A DNA stretch of 64,000 bases from the NCBI RefSeq assembly GCF_004661485.1, contig NZ_PQVH01000001.1:1-64000 (forward strand), in the 5' to 3' direction. Origin of the DNA: Methylotenera oryzisoli (GTDB taxonomy: Bacteria > Pseudomonadota > Gammaproteobacteria > Burkholderiales > Methylophilaceae). This document shows positions 46,904 to 56,908 of this stretch, in pieces (within the stretch, counting starts at the first letter, position 1; every line of letters begins with the position of its first letter). The position numbers were made by a program, and so were the translations under genes. Below the pieces are notes generated by a model that worked only from the letters and a program-made list of their open reading frames with translations, did no database searches and had not been told where the DNA came from.

Positions 46904-47807
46904 CACCAAAATGACAGACAGCGTTGCGACTGATTTTTCAATATGGGCAAAAGAAAAGCAAGACCATATTGAAATAGTGCTAGACGAAGCACTGCCTTCC
47001 CAAACAACTGCGCCAGCAATACTGCATGAAGCTATGCGCTATAGCTTGCTAGGTGGCGGTAAGCGTGTGAGAGCCTTGCTTTGCTACGCAGCAGCAGAGC
47101 TGTGCGCGACAAACACCACGATAACCGATGCCGCAGCGTGTGCCGTAGAAATGATTCATGCATACTCTTTAGTACATGACGATATGCCCTGCATGGATAA
47201 TGATGACTTACGCCGCGGGAAACCGAGCTGTCATAAACAGTACGACGATGCTACGGCATTACTGGTAGGCGACGCCCTGCAAAGCTTAGCGTTTGACCTA
47301 CTTTCCACCCCAACGCTTTGCGAAAATGCTAATCAACAAATATCCATGCTTAACATTTTGGCAAAAGCATCCGGCTCTTTAGGCATGGCGGGCGGGCAGG
47401 CAATTGATCTCGCCTCCATTGGCAAGGCACTCACCCAAAGTGAGCTAGAAACGATGCACAAGCTAAAAACTGGTGCGTTGATTCAGGCTGCAGCACTATT
47501 GGGCGCATCAAGCGGCACTGCTGAAAAAATGTCTGCCGTCATCGTATATGCTGAGCATATTGGCCTCGCATTTCAAGTTGTTGATGACATCCTCGATGTT
47601 GAAGCAGACACTAGCACATTAGGGAAAACTGCTGGTAAAGATGCAGACAGCAGCAAACCTACGTATGTGACTATCTTGGGCTTAGATCACGCCAAGCAGT
47701 TAGCGGATCAACTATACGAAACCGCCATCAGCGCCTTAATACCCTTTGGCGAAGATGCAAAACGCCTGCGCGAGTTGGCTGGCTTTATTTTACAGCGCAG
47801 CTTTTAA
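46896..47807 (+). CDS. ispA: Farnesyl diphosphate synthase (geranyltranstransferase)
   Basis: A 303-aa prenyltransferase that condenses DMAPP and IPP to FPP for quinones, undecaprenyl phosphate and other isoprenoids. It has GGGKRVRALL, the first aspartate-rich motif DDMPCMDNDDLRRGKP (from D95) and the second DDILDVEAD. ATG 46896 overlaps xseB; an in-frame ATG at 46911 is possible. dxs follows 35 bp later. Confidence 0.95.
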   Translation: MTNTKMTDSVATDFSIWAKEKQDHIEIVLDEALPSQTTAPAILHEAMRYSLLGGGKRVRALLCYAAAELCATNTTITDAAACAVEMIHAYSLVHDDMPCMDNDDLRRGKPSCHKQYDDATALLVGDALQSLAFDLLSTPTLCENANQQISMLNILAKASGSLGMAGGQAIDLASIGKALTQSELETMHKLKTGALIQAAALLGASSGTAEKMSAVIVYAEHIGLAFQVVDDILDVEADTSTLGKTAGKDADSSKPTYVTILGLDHAKQLADQLYETAISALIPFGEDAKRLRELAGFILQRSF

Positions 47808-47842
47808 CCTCAACCGCCACTTAAAGTAATAACACACCACTC

Positions 47843-49696
47843 GTGACTCCATTATTAAATACCATTAACGACCCAGAACAACTACGACTACTTGAGCGTA
47901 GGGAATTAGCGCAGCTTGCACAAGAACTGCGCTTATTTTTGGTAGATAGTATAGCCAAAACCGGCGGACATTTGGCCTCCAACCTGGGTGTAGTTGAGTT
48001 AACTATCGCATTGCACTACGTATTTAACACCCCAGACGACAAATTAGTATGGGATGTTGGACACCAAACCTACCCACATAAAATTCTCACCGGTCGCCGT
48101 GAGGCCATGCAGAATTTACGTAAGCCACAAGGCATCGCGGGCTTTCCCAGACGCAATGAAAGTATGTATGACACCTTCGGCACAGGGCACTCCAGCACCT
48201 CAATTTCTGCAGCATTAGGCATGGCAGTAGCTGCTCAGCTGGCAGGTAGCGAGCGACGCTCAGTCGCGATTATCGGTGACGGTGCTATGACCGCTGGCAT
48301 GGCATTTGAAGCGCTTAATAATGCAGGCAATATGGATGCAAACTTACTGGTTGTGCTTAACGACAACGACATGAGCATTTCTAACAATGTAGGTGCACTG
48401 AACAATTATTTAGCTAAACTACTCTCCAGCCGCTTTTATGGCACCGTTAGAAAGTCTGGCAAAAAAGTATTATCCGCATTACCGCCGATGATGGAATTTG
48501 CAAAACGTGCTGAAGAGCATGTCAAAGGCATGGTGACCCCTGGTACTTTGTTTGAAGAGTTTGGTTTCAACTATATCGGGCCGATTGATGGCCATGATTT
48601 AGATGCATTGATTGATACGCTGCATAATATTAAACAGTTAAATGGGCCACAGTTTTTACATATCGTGACACAAAAGGGCAAAGGCTTTGAACCTGCGGAA
48701 GCAAACCCGAATAAGTTTCATGGCGTTGGGAAGTTTGACCCGTTTAACGGCAATGCCATCAGCGCCAAAGCAGCTAAGTCATATACTGAGGTTTTTAGTG
48801 ACTGGCTTGTTGATATGGCCGCATCTGACCACAGACTGATTGGCATCACCCCTGCCATGTGCGACGGCTCAGGCTTGAACGCGTTTGCCAGCAAATATCC
48901 GGAGCGCTATTACGATGTAGGCATTGCAGAGCAACACGCGCTGACATTTGCAGCCGGGATGGCCTGTGATGGATTAAAACCGGTAGTTGCCATTTACAGC
49001 ACATTTTTACAGCGTGCTTACGACCAACTGATTCACGATATTGCATTGCAAAACCTGCCAGTGCTATTGGCAATAGACCGCGCAGGACTGGTGGGAGCAG
49101 ATGGCCCGACACACGCCGGTAGCTTTGACTTAACCTTTATGCGCTGCATTCCAAATATCGTCATCATGGCACCTAGCGATGAAAATGAGTGTCGCCAAAT
49201 GCTAACCACTGGCTTCCTCTACAATGGTGTAGCCGCTGTACGTTACCCTAGAGGTAGTGGCACAGGGGCATTAGTCAGCACAGCACTTGAGCCGATTGAA
49301 ATTGGCAAAGGCAGCATTGAACGCCAAGGGGAAAAGGTCGCCATTTTAGCGTTTGGCTCTATGCTAGCGCCTGCACTGGAGGCCGCTGAAGCGCTTAATG
49401 CCACAGTAGCGAATATGCGTTTTGTTAAGCCTATAGACCATGCGCTTATTGCAGAGATTGCAAAGACACACACGACAATTATCACAGTAGAAGAAAACTG
49501 CGTGATGGGTGGCGCAGGCTCTGCCGTGATGGAGTCATTACAACCCATACAGTTAAACTTACCACACCCAATTAAAACACTAAGCTTAGGCTTGCCAGAC
49601 CAATTTATTGAGCATGGCGTGCATGAAACTATGCTGGCAGACTGCGGTCTAGATGCTAAGGGAATCACTTCTGCAATTGCGAAGCTAATAACCTAG
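47843..49696 (+). CDS. dxs: 1-deoxy-D-xylulose-5-phosphate synthase
   Basis: First step of the MEP isoprenoid pathway: pyruvate + glyceraldehyde 3-phosphate -> DXP, with TPP. The 617-aa protein has [30 protein letters not shown], the TPP motif [27 protein letters not shown]-like [14 protein letters not shown] and [17 protein letters not shown]. The start is GTG 47843. Confidence 0.96.
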   Translation: MTPLLNTINDPEQLRLLERRELAQLAQELRLFLVDSIAKTGGHLASNLGVVELTIALHYVFNTPDDKLVWDVGHQTYPHKILTGRREAMQNLRKPQGIAGFPRRNESMYDTFGTGHSSTSISAALGMAVAAQLAGSERRSVAIIGDGAMTAGMAFEALNNAGNMDANLLVVLNDNDMSISNNVGALNNYLAKLLSSRFYGTVRKSGKKVLSALPPMMEFAKRAEEHVKGMVTPGTLFEEFGFNYIGPIDGHDLDALIDTLHNIKQLNGPQFLHIVTQKGKGFEPAEANPNKFHGVGKFDPFNGNAISAKAAKSYTEVFSDWLVDMAASDHRLIGITPAMCDGSGLNAFASKYPERYYDVGIAEQHALTFAAGMACDGLKPVVAIYSTFLQRAYDQLIHDIALQNLPVLLAIDRAGLVGADGPTHAGSFDLTFMRCIPNIVIMAPSDENECRQMLTTGFLYNGVAAVRYPRGSGTGALVSTALEPIEIGKGSIERQGEKVAILAFGSMLAPALEAAEALNATVANMRFVKPIDHALIAEIAKTHTTIITVEENCVMGGAGSAVMESLQPIQLNLPHPIKTLSLGLPDQFIEHGVHETMLADCGLDAKGITSAIAKLIT

Positions 49697-49738
49697 TGTT
49701 ATACTCAACTAATATTTGTAAAATTTAAGAAAATATAC

Positions 49739-50542
49739 ATGGATCAGACTACGCATAAAAACCCGATTGAAGATGTACAAAATACTGTTGATACACGCCA
49801 CCTAGCTATTGATAAGGTTGGCATCAAGGCCATCCGCCACCCAGTTGTTGTAAAAGACAAAACTGGCGGGGAGCAACATACCGTTGCCATGTTTAACATG
49901 TACGTGCATCTACCTCAGCAATTCAAGGGTACTCACATGTCTCGTTTTGTTGAAATCCTCAACATGAATGAGCACGCCATTTCAGTAGAGTCTTTTGAAA
50001 CCATTTTACGTGAAATGGTAAAACGTCTTGAAGCGGAGTCAGGTCACATTGAGATGACGTTCCCATACTTCGTGAACAAAGCAGCGCCTATTTCTGGCGT
50101 TAAAAGCCTATTAGACTATGAAGTCACTTTTATTGGTGAAATCCATCAAGATAACTTTGAGATCACAGTCAAAGTGCTGGTACCTGTAACCAGTCTATGC
50201 CCATGCAGTAAAAAAATCTCTAATTACGGCGCGCACAACCAGCGTTCACATGTAACGGTTACCGCCTTGATCAACGACTTCATCTGGATAGAAGACATTA
50301 TCAACTTGGTAGAAAAACAAGCTTCATGCGAGCTTTACGGCCTACTCAAACGCCCAGATGAAAAGTTTGTCACTGAGCGTGCTTACGACAATCCGAAATT
50401 TGTTGAAGACATGGTGCGTGATGTTGCTGCACAGCTCAACGCAGAAAAACGCATTGTAGCGTACACGGTAGAATCAGAGAATTTCGAATCTATCCACAAC
50501 CATTCAGCGTACGCCTTAATCGAAAAAGACAAACGCGTTTAG
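49739..50542 (+). CDS. folE2: GTP cyclohydrolase I type 2 (FolE2)
   Basis: First step of tetrahydrofolate synthesis, GTP -> dihydroneopterin triphosphate. The 267-aa type 2 enzyme is unrelated in sequence to FolE. It has [29 protein letters not shown], the metal-site [21 protein letters not shown] and [14 protein letters not shown], all family marks. FolE2 can use metals other than zinc and in many bacteria replaces FolE under zinc limitation. No Zur site is obvious before it. Genes for pterin cofactors matter in methylotrophs, but this is background only. Confidence 0.95.
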   Translation: MDQTTHKNPIEDVQNTVDTRHLAIDKVGIKAIRHPVVVKDKTGGEQHTVAMFNMYVHLPQQFKGTHMSRFVEILNMNEHAISVESFETILREMVKRLEAESGHIEMTFPYFVNKAAPISGVKSLLDYEVTFIGEIHQDNFEITVKVLVPVTSLCPCSKKISNYGAHNQRSHVTVTALINDFIWIEDIINLVEKQASCELYGLLKRPDEKFVTERAYDNPKFVEDMVRDVAAQLNAEKRIVAYTVESENFESIHNHSAYALIEKDKRV

Positions 50543-50550
50543 CTCACAAT

Positions 50551-50583
50551 AAAAAAGCCACTTAATCAAGTGGCTTTTTTTAT
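50551..50583 (+). terminator. Rho-independent terminator of folE2
   Basis: AAAAAAGCCACTT (50551-50563) and AAGTGGCTTTTTT (50568-50580) form a perfect stem with loop AATC, plus extra T. Confidence 0.93.
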
Positions 50584-50652
50584 ATCCCAGCACTCAATAA
50601 GTAATGCAGACTGGCAGCAACCTAGTACATTAAAATATATCGCATTGTGCGT

Positions 50653-51318
50653 TTAATATTTTTTAGTCAGCGTCATGGTGCTACCCTGATGCTTCACTTC
50701 CATACGGTTCAGAGCACTCATCCCCATGAGCACAACCGAAGGAAAGCCACCCTCCAGGACGCTACCCTCAACCTGACTTAGCGTAATACCACCAATTTTC
50801 AAGTTTGCAATAGTGACGCGATACGCAGTAACCACCCCATTTGCCGTCGACACTAATACCGGCTCACCTTTCTTATAATCAATCTTAGCAAACTTAGCAT
50901 CGCCGCTATTAAGTGCAACAGTAGTCGCTCCTGTATCAATTAAAAATTTCAAGGCTGCACCATTAATCTTGCACTCAGAAACAAAATGTCCACCCGCACT
51001 TGCATACAATGTAACACTGGGATTATTGTTTGCTGACGCCTCACCAACAGAGGCCGCCTGCCCCATACCCAACAGTGTTGTTTTCCCTTCAATCAATAGC
51101 GTAGCCGAACTGCTATCTGCAGCAATTAGTTTGACGCCATCCACCGACTGGCCAACGCTCAATGTTTTTGGTTTACCATCATTAATGATCATCACCGCTT
51201 TGTTACTAAACAGTCCTACAATATTCACGCGTGTATTTGCACTCGCAGTATGTGATAGCAGTGATGCTGATACTGACAGAAAAATCAGCAAACTAAGACG
51301 TAACTTTACCAGCACCAT
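50653..51318 (-). CDS. Retropepsin-like aspartic protease, exported
   Basis: A 221-aa protein with a signal peptide (KLRLSLLIFLSVSASLLSHTASA). The C-terminal half is a retropepsin-like domain: FLIDTGATTVALN with catalytic Asp at 128 (DTG 128-130), then a hydrophobic GMSALNRMEV. Between residues about 30 and 100 is a small beta module (SNKAVMIINDGKPKTLSVGQSVDGVKL). Proteins of this kind are conserved in Beta- and Gammaproteobacteria with unknown targets. It starts on the stop codon of the MFS gene (TAATG), so translation is coupled. Confidence 0.88.
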   Translation of the reverse strand: MVLVKLRLSLLIFLSVSASLLSHTASANTRVNIVGLFSNKAVMIINDGKPKTLSVGQSVDGVKLIAADSSSATLLIEGKTTLLGMGQAASVGEASANNNPSVTLYASAGGHFVSECKINGAALKFLIDTGATTVALNSGDAKFAKIDYKKGEPVLVSTANGVVTAYRVTIANLKIGGITLSQVEGSVLEGGFPSVVLMGMSALNRMEVKHQGSTMTLTKKY

Positions 51319-52490
51319 TATTTAAACATCCCATGTTGAGTGATAGATTGCTGGCTCAGGTGTAGTCCGAGTGCCACCACAACCAAGCCCAATAGCGGAA
51401 AAATAGCCGCCAGCATAAATGTGTGCTGACCACCTAGATACTGTAGCGCATAGCCACCAGCAACTCCGCCCACAGTACCGCCTACACCATACGCCACGCT
51501 GTTATATATTGCCTGACCCTTTGCTTGGTGCCTGCCATTAAAAAACTGTGTAATAACCTCAACAGAGGCCGCATGAAAGCTGCCGAACGTGGCTGCGTGC
51601 AAAGTTTGGGCAAAAATTAACATCCATACATGATCAACAGCCACACCAATCAAGCTAAAACGTATGACCGCCAACACCAAACTCACAAGTAAAATGGTTT
51701 TTAGCGTAAATCTAGCCAAAATTTTAGGCATCAGCATGAAGATAACAATCTCACAGATCACACCTACCGCCCATAACAAGCCTATCATGCCTTTACTATA
51801 ACCATGCTCACTCAAATAAATTGAGTAAAAATTATAAAGTACACCATGTGCAGTTACCATTAACGAGCATCCCACCAACAAAGCAATAACATTAGGTTGA
51901 CGCACTACCTGCCAAATAGAAAAGTGGTCATGTGGATGTGCGGCGAGCTTAGGCTCTGGCAACGAGAAAGTAAGTACGAACAATGTAATTTGTACCGCAA
52001 GTAAAAACCACAGCAAACTTGCAATGCCTGACCAATCGATCAAAAAACCCAGCACGACCGCAGCCACAATGAATCCAGATGAACCCCACATCCGGATACG
52101 GCTGTAATGCCCATTAGTTGTGGCAAGATGCGCCAATGTGAGCGACTCTGCCAAAGGCAAGGTTGAACTAGTGAACAAACTCAGCGCCGCCATCACAAAA
52201 AACATCCAGAAAAAACCATGTGCCCAAAATACCGCAACAAACCCACACAAACCTAAAAAAGCGGTGAGTCTGATCCAGGGCGCTCGCTTTCCAGTATGGT
52301 CAGCTAACCAACCCCAAAAGTTGGGTGCAAAGATACGGCTAATCTGAAACAGCGACATCAGCACCCCGATATCTGCCGCAGAAAATTGCTCAGACTTTAA
52401 ATACAACCCCCAATAAGGCACAAACGCACCCACGAAGAAGTAATAGATAAAATAAAACCGAGAGAGTCGATAATGTAAGTCTGTATGCAT
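51318..52490 (-). CDS. MFS transporter, HcaT/PPP family
   Basis: A 390-aa transporter with about twelve helices, beginning LSRFYFIYYFFVGAFVPYWGLYLKSEQFSA, the pattern of the HcaT/3-phenylpropionate and related nucleoside-type MFS. I start at ATG 52490; the frame is open to 52523, but that end overlaps the aroC terminator. Substrate cannot be read from sequence. The C-terminal end overlaps the start of a retropepsin-like gene by one base. Confidence 0.88.
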   Translation of the reverse strand: MHTDLHYRLSRFYFIYYFFVGAFVPYWGLYLKSEQFSAADIGVLMSLFQISRIFAPNFWGWLADHTGKRAPWIRLTAFLGLCGFVAVFWAHGFFWMFFVMAALSLFTSSTLPLAESLTLAHLATTNGHYSRIRMWGSSGFIVAAVVLGFLIDWSGIASLLWFLLAVQITLFVLTFSLPEPKLAAHPHDHFSIWQVVRQPNVIALLVGCSLMVTAHGVLYNFYSIYLSEHGYSKGMIGLLWAVGVICEIVIFMLMPKILARFTLKTILLVSLVLAVIRFSLIGVAVDHVWMLIFAQTLHAATFGSFHAASVEVITQFFNGRHQAKGQAIYNSVAYGVGGTVGGVAGGYALQYLGGQHTFMLAAIFPLLGLVVVALGLHLSQQSITQHGMFK

Positions 52491-52507
52491 ATCGATATCA
52501 TACCGAT

Positions 52508-52531
52508 AAAAAAGTCGGCACATGCCGACTT
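52508..52531 (-). terminator. Rho-independent terminator of aroC
   Basis: On the minus strand AAGTCGGC and GCCGACTT pair (8 bp, loop ATGT) and are followed by TTTTTT. It lies 39 bases after the aroC stop and just before the MFS start at 52490. Confidence 0.88.
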
Positions 52532-52569
52532 ATTATTTAATGTTGAATTGTGAGTAGTTTTAATCTAAT

Positions 52570-53658
52570 TTATATAATTTTAGGTGTTGCACACTGCACA
52601 TCAGCATTTTGAGCGCGATGCCGTAAAGCGTGATCCATCAACACCATCGCCAGCATCGCTTCAACAATCGGTGTCGCACGCACACCAACACAGGGGTCAT
52701 GGCGCCCAGTGGTCTGCATTGTCACTGCGTTGCCGTTCTTATCGATAGAGCGTCGCTCTTGTGGAATACTAGAGGTAGGTTTTAATGCCACATTCACTCT
52801 TATTTCCTGCCCAGTAGAAATACCGCCCAAAATACCACCCGCATGGTTAGTGACAAACCCCTGCGGTGTCATTTCGTCAGAATGCACGCTGCCACGCTGT
52901 GCGACGCTAGAGAAACCCGCACCAATTTCCACTCCTTTTACCGCATTGATACTCATCATGGCATAAGCAATTTCAGCATCCAAACGATCAAAAATGGGCT
53001 CACCCAGACCGACTGGTACATGTTCTGCCACTACGGTAATACGCGCACCCACAGAATCGCGTTCTGCACGAATTTTGTCTAAGTAATCCTCAAGTGTTGG
53101 CAAGATGCTGACATTTGGTGAGAAAAATGGATTGCCATTCACAACATCCCAGCTTTCAAACGGGATATCAACTTCACCTAATTGGCTCATATAGCCACGC
53201 ACAGAAACACCGTAACGCTCTTTGAGCCATTTTTTTGCAATTGCCCCAGCAGCCACACGTGCAGCTGTTTCACGCGCACTGGAGCGGCCACCTCCACGAT
53301 AATCGCGTACCCCGTACTTTTGCGTATAGGTATAGTCCGCATGTCCAGGGCGGAATGTATCCATAATCTTACTGTAATCCTGGCTACGCTGATCGGTATT
53401 GCGAATCAGCAAGCCAATCGGAGCACCTGTCGTTTTACCTTCAAATACGCCTGACAGTATTTCTACCATATCCGCCTCTTGGCGCTGTGTCACATGGCGT
53501 GAGGTACCAGGTTTACGGCGGTCTAAATCAATTTGCAAGTCTTCAGCACTGAGTGCCAAGCCCGGTGGGCAACCATCGACGATGCCGCCGATCGCAGCGC
53601 CGTGCGACTCACCAAATGATGTAAAGGTAAAAAGCTTGCCAAGTGTATTGCCAGACAT
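52570..53658 (-). CDS. aroC: Chorismate synthase
   Basis: Last shikimate-pathway step, EPSP -> chorismate, requiring reduced FMN. The 362-aa protein has the signatures [38 protein letters not shown] and [17 protein letters not shown], with the catalytic histidines (GESHG, GRHDP). Complete and normal in length. Transcribed alone on the minus strand, with its own terminator. Confidence 0.97.
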   Translation of the reverse strand: MSGNTLGKLFTFTSFGESHGAAIGGIVDGCPPGLALSAEDLQIDLDRRKPGTSRHVTQRQEADMVEILSGVFEGKTTGAPIGLLIRNTDQRSQDYSKIMDTFRPGHADYTYTQKYGVRDYRGGGRSSARETAARVAAGAIAKKWLKERYGVSVRGYMSQLGEVDIPFESWDVVNGNPFFSPNVSILPTLEDYLDKIRAERDSVGARITVVAEHVPVGLGEPIFDRLDAEIAYAMMSINAVKGVEIGAGFSSVAQRGSVHSDEMTPQGFVTNHAGGILGGISTGQEIRVNVALKPTSSIPQERRSIDKNGNAVTMQTTGRHDPCVGVRATPIVEAMLAMVLMDHALRHRAQNADVQCATPKII

Positions 53659-53708
53659 GATACGACCTCAATTAAAGTTAAGTGATTTTAACATACCCAA
53701 GCAACATG

Positions 53709-54419
53709 TTAATTAAGCAAGCCTTTAATCCACTGTGTATACACTTGATTTGCCACTTTGTTTAAGAAAAAACAATGCAACGGCAATGTTTGCTGCATGG
53801 TTTCTACATCCTGCACTGCTGGGCTGTGCCGTGCAGACGCGACTTCTTCCGCACCAACCACACACCACTCACGCACCATAGCCTCAGTCATCTCTATGTG
53901 GCACTGTAAAGCCAAATGTTTTTGACCAATTGCATATGCCTGATTTTCGCAATATTTGCTTGCCAAGAGATGCACCGCTCCCTCGGGCAAACTAAAGGTT
54001 TCACCATGCCAATGAAAAGCATTAAAACTCTCCAACTCACCAAACCAATGTTGGGCAGCGCCATTTACACTGATATTGACCTCTCCCCAACCAATCTCCT
54101 TAATTACGTTTTGTGTCACCACTGCGCCCAAAGCCTTGCTCATTAACTGCGCGCCCAAACAGTGCCCTAACACGGGGACATCTGCATCCACAGCCTGCCG
54201 AATTAAATCAAGCACAGGCGGAATCCAAGGCAAGTCGTCATTCACACTCATCGGGCCACCCATCAGCACCATACCGCTATAGGAGGCTATTGAGCTGGGA
54301 ACGACGTCACCCTCGTCAATTTTTACTAAAACCCAAGGGATACCTTGTGCGTCTAAAAAATCAGAAAAATATCCCGGACCTTCACTGTTAAAGTGGCGAA
54401 AAATAATTACGGGCTTCAT
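53709..54419 (-). CDS. Class I glutamine amidotransferase-like protein
   Basis: A 236-aa protein with the triad of class I amidotransferases: Cys87 in LGHCLGAQL, His174 and Glu176 in LQCHIEMTE. The early MGGPMSVND is also typical of GuaA-like stand-alone domains (YfeJ-like family). The acceptor is unknown, and such proteins may act as peptide or gamma-glutamyl hydrolases. It overlaps the end of rluE by 4 bp (ATGA), an unusual coupling with no functional reason known to me. Confidence 0.9.
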   Translation of the reverse strand: MKPVIIFRHFNSEGPGYFSDFLDAQGIPWVLVKIDEGDVVPSSIASYSGMVLMGGPMSVNDDLPWIPPVLDLIRQAVDADVPVLGHCLGAQLMSKALGAVVTQNVIKEIGWGEVNISVNGAAQHWFGELESFNAFHWHGETFSLPEGAVHLLASKYCENQAYAIGQKHLALQCHIEMTEAMVREWCVVGAEEVASARHSPAVQDVETMQQTLPLHCFFLNKVANQVYTQWIKGLLN

Positions 54420-54970
54420 GCTGTCAACACCTTGTACTCTCCATTTGCTATACCATCTATTGTGTAACGCCCAATCGCATAGCGGATTAAACGCAACGTC
54501 GGGAAACCCACTTTGGCAGTCATGCGTCGCACTTGGCGATTTTTTCCTTCAGAGATTTTGATTTGTAGCCAAGTAGTGGGAATGGCCTTGCGCTCACGGA
54601 TCGGCGGGTTCCTTAGCCACAAACCGGCAGGCTCATTGATGACACTCACCTCCGCTGATTGCGTTACAAAATCACCCAAATCTACGCCTACTTTTAATGG
54701 CTGCAAATCCTCATCAGATGGCGCCCCTTCAACCTGCACCCAGTAAGTTTTAATTTCTTTATGTTTTGGGTGACTTAAACGATGTTGCAATGCCCCATCA
54801 TCGGTTAAAATAAGCAAACCTTCACTATCAGTATCTAAACGTCCGGCTGCATATACATCAGGGATAGGAATAAAGTCTTTTAACGTGGCGTGCCTGTTAT
54901 CAGGGTTCGGTGAATCATGTGGGCTAAATTGGCACACGACGTTAAACGGTTTATTAAATAAAATTATCAT
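54416..54970 (-). CDS. rluE: 23S rRNA pseudouridine synthase RluE
   Basis: Makes pseudouridine 2457 in 23S rRNA. The 184-aa protein has the catalytic motif AAGRLDTDSEGLLILTDDG, KTYWVQVEG and a C-terminal GKNRQVRRMTAKVGFPTLRLIR, typical of the RsuA/RluB/E/F family without S4 domain, hence RluE. It is divergent from icd with only 15 bp between start codons, as in E. coli where rluE and icd are also neighbours. Confidence 0.94.
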   Translation of the reverse strand: MIILFNKPFNVVCQFSPHDSPNPDNRHATLKDFIPIPDVYAAGRLDTDSEGLLILTDDGALQHRLSHPKHKEIKTYWVQVEGAPSDEDLQPLKVGVDLGDFVTQSAEVSVINEPAGLWLRNPPIRERKAIPTTWLQIKISEGKNRQVRRMTAKVGFPTLRLIRYAIGRYTIDGIANGEYKVLTA

Positions 54971-54985
54971 CTTAGGAAATTGTGA

Positions 54986-56239
54986 ATGACTTCGAAAATT
55001 ATCAAACCTAGCACAGGCGAAAAAATTTCTGTTAATGCAGACAATACGCTAAACGTACCCAACAACCCCATTATCCCATTTATTGAAGGTGATGGTATAG
55101 GCATTGATATTACCCCACCTATGATTAAAGTTGTAGATACCGCAGTCAACAAGGCATACGGCGGTGCTAGAAAAATCTCATGGATGGAAGTATTTGCCGG
55201 CGAAAAAGCAGTAAAGGTTTACGGTAAAGACAAAGAAGGCAAAGACACTTGGCTGCCAAGTGAAACCATGCAAGCGGTACGCGATTACGTGATCTCAATC
55301 AAAGGCCCTTTAACCACACCAGTGGGTGGTGGCATTCGCTCATTGAACGTATCACTACGTCAAGAACTAGACCTTTATGTATGTTTACGTCCGGTGCAAT
55401 ACTTCACGGGGGTCCCTAGCCCAGTGAAGTACCCTGAAAAAACAGACATGGTGATTTTCCGTGAAAACACAGAAGACATCTATGCTGGTATTGAGTGGGC
55501 AGCAGGCACAGATGAAGTAGAAAAAGTGATCAACTTCTTAAGCGACATGGGTATGCGTAAGAAAATTCGCTTCCCAGAATCTTCAGCAATTGGCATCAAA
55601 CCCGTTTCAATTGACGGCAGCCAACGCCTAGTTCGTAAGGCAATTCAATACGCAATTGATAACAACCGTAAATCAGTGACGATTGCCCACAAAGGCAACA
55701 TTATGAAGTTTACAGAGGGTGGCTTCAGGGACTGGGGCTATGAAGTGGCGAAACAAGAGTTTGGCGCGGTTGAGATTGACGGTGGACCATGGTGCAAATT
55801 GCCGAATGGCATCATCATCAAAGACTGTATTGCTGATGCATTCTTACAAGAAATTCTGCTACACCCCCAAGATTATGATGTGGTCGCTACCCTCAACTTA
55901 AATGGCGACTACGTCAGTGACGCACTAGCAGCACAGGTCGGTGGTATCGGCATTGCTCCAGGGGCAAACTTAAGTGACACGGTTGCTATGTTTGAAGCCA
56001 CACACGGCACAGCACCTAAAATTGCTGGCAAGAACATCGCGAACCCAAGCTCATTAATTCTTTCTGCTGAAATGATGCTTCGTCACTTAGGATGGACAGA
56101 AGCTGCGGATCTGGTACTCAAAGGCGTAGCTAATGCAATTATTAGCAAACGTGTGACCAGCGACTTCTCCTCACAAATGGAAGGCGCAACACAAGTAGGC
56201 ACAGCAGAGTTTGGTGACGAAATTATTGCCAACATGTAG
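54986..56239 (+). CDS. icd: Isocitrate dehydrogenase (NADP-dependent)
   Basis: Oxidative decarboxylation of isocitrate to 2-oxoglutarate. The 417-aa protein is of the E. coli type: [40 protein letters not shown] with the phosphorylatable serine of the family, [14 protein letters not shown], and [25 protein letters not shown]. Complete in length. It starts 15 bp from the divergent rluE, so its promoter must lie inside rluE. Confidence 0.96.
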   Translation: MTSKIIKPSTGEKISVNADNTLNVPNNPIIPFIEGDGIGIDITPPMIKVVDTAVNKAYGGARKISWMEVFAGEKAVKVYGKDKEGKDTWLPSETMQAVRDYVISIKGPLTTPVGGGIRSLNVSLRQELDLYVCLRPVQYFTGVPSPVKYPEKTDMVIFRENTEDIYAGIEWAAGTDEVEKVINFLSDMGMRKKIRFPESSAIGIKPVSIDGSQRLVRKAIQYAIDNNRKSVTIAHKGNIMKFTEGGFRDWGYEVAKQEFGAVEIDGGPWCKLPNGIIIKDCIADAFLQEILLHPQDYDVVATLNLNGDYVSDALAAQVGGIGIAPGANLSDTVAMFEATHGTAPKIAGKNIANPSSLILSAEMMLRHLGWTEAADLVLKGVANAIISKRVTSDFSSQMEGATQVGTAEFGDEIIANM

Positions 56240-56263
56240 TAATTAACACAGGCAATAAGTAGA

Positions 56264-56301
56264 AAAAGGCTCTATATGCAGCAATGCATATAGAGCCTTT
56301 T
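56264..56301 (+). terminator. Rho-independent terminator of icd
   Basis: A 17-bp perfect stem (arms 56264-56280 and 56285-56301, core AGGCTCTATATGCA) with four-base loop, ending in TTTT and starting with AAAA, so it may act for the convergent cold shock gene too. Confidence 0.92.
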
Positions 56302-56352
56302 GAGTATTGGGGACCAGATGTAGGCTAACCCAAATGTAGTTTTAGATAAAAC

Positions 56353-56556
56353 TTAAGCTTTCTGAATATTCGAAGCTTGTTTACCTTTTGGGCCTTCAGT
56401 TAAATCAAAACTTACACGTTGACCTTCTTTTAGGCTTTTATAACCAGATTCTACAATCGCTGAGAAGTGTGCGAATAAATCATCACCACCATCATCAGGT
56501 GTAATAAAACCAAAACCTTTAGAATCATTAAACCATTTTACGGTACCTGTTGCCAT
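56353..56556 (-). CDS. Cold shock protein, CspA family
   Basis: A 67-aa single-strand nucleic acid-binding beta barrel. It begins [18 protein letters not shown] (RNP1-like KGFGFI) and continues DLFAHFSAI (RNP2), then [22 protein letters not shown] start at ATG 56556, with AAGGA upstream; the longer open frame to 56709 has no relation to the family. A strong promoter at 56681-56709 gives a leader of about 118 bases, a length typical of cold-inducible csp mRNAs. Confidence 0.96.
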   Translation of the reverse strand: MATGTVKWFNDSKGFGFITPDDGGDDLFAHFSAIVESGYKSLKEGQRVSFDLTEGPKGKQASNIQKA

Positions 56557-56908
56557 TTCATACATCCTTACATAATACAAAGGGGGGCGCCCCAAAAAGT
56601 TTGCCTCAAGAACATTAAAGTCGCAGTAACTAAAAACTAAAGCTGGCTGCAAAAAACTCGAATTCAAACACCTAAGCATATTTATAAGTTGCTTTTTCTG
56701 AGATGTCAAGTGGTTTTTTGACCAAAAACACCTCTAATATTGACCAACCTGACTAGATTGCAAGATTTTGGCGTATCTCGATTAGAAAAGTGCTGATTTT
56801 TTATCATAAAATACGTAAAGCCTTTACAAAAAAAAACGTAAAGTGCATTATTGGTCTGGATTAATTAACTGTAATTGCTTGTAAGCTCATTCAACCACGA
56901 CAATCAAT
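56557..56908. other. 352-base gap between csp and pilB with leader and promoters
   Basis: It contains the csp leader (to about 56674) with a GC-rich palindrome GGGGCGCCCC (56584-56593), the csp promoter (56681-56709) and, on the pilB side, an AT-rich region. There GTAAAG-C-CTTTAC (56815-56827) forms a palindrome and ACGTAAAG occurs twice (56813-56820, 56836-56843). No gene is seen. Confidence 0.6.
56681..56709 (-). promoter_or_regulatory. Sigma-70 promoter of the cold shock gene
   Basis: On the minus strand TTGACA (56704-56709), 17-bp spacer, TATAAA (56681-56686). The -35 box is perfect and the -10 box has five of six consensus bases. It predicts a leader of about 118 bases before the csp ATG. 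Confidence 0.82.
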
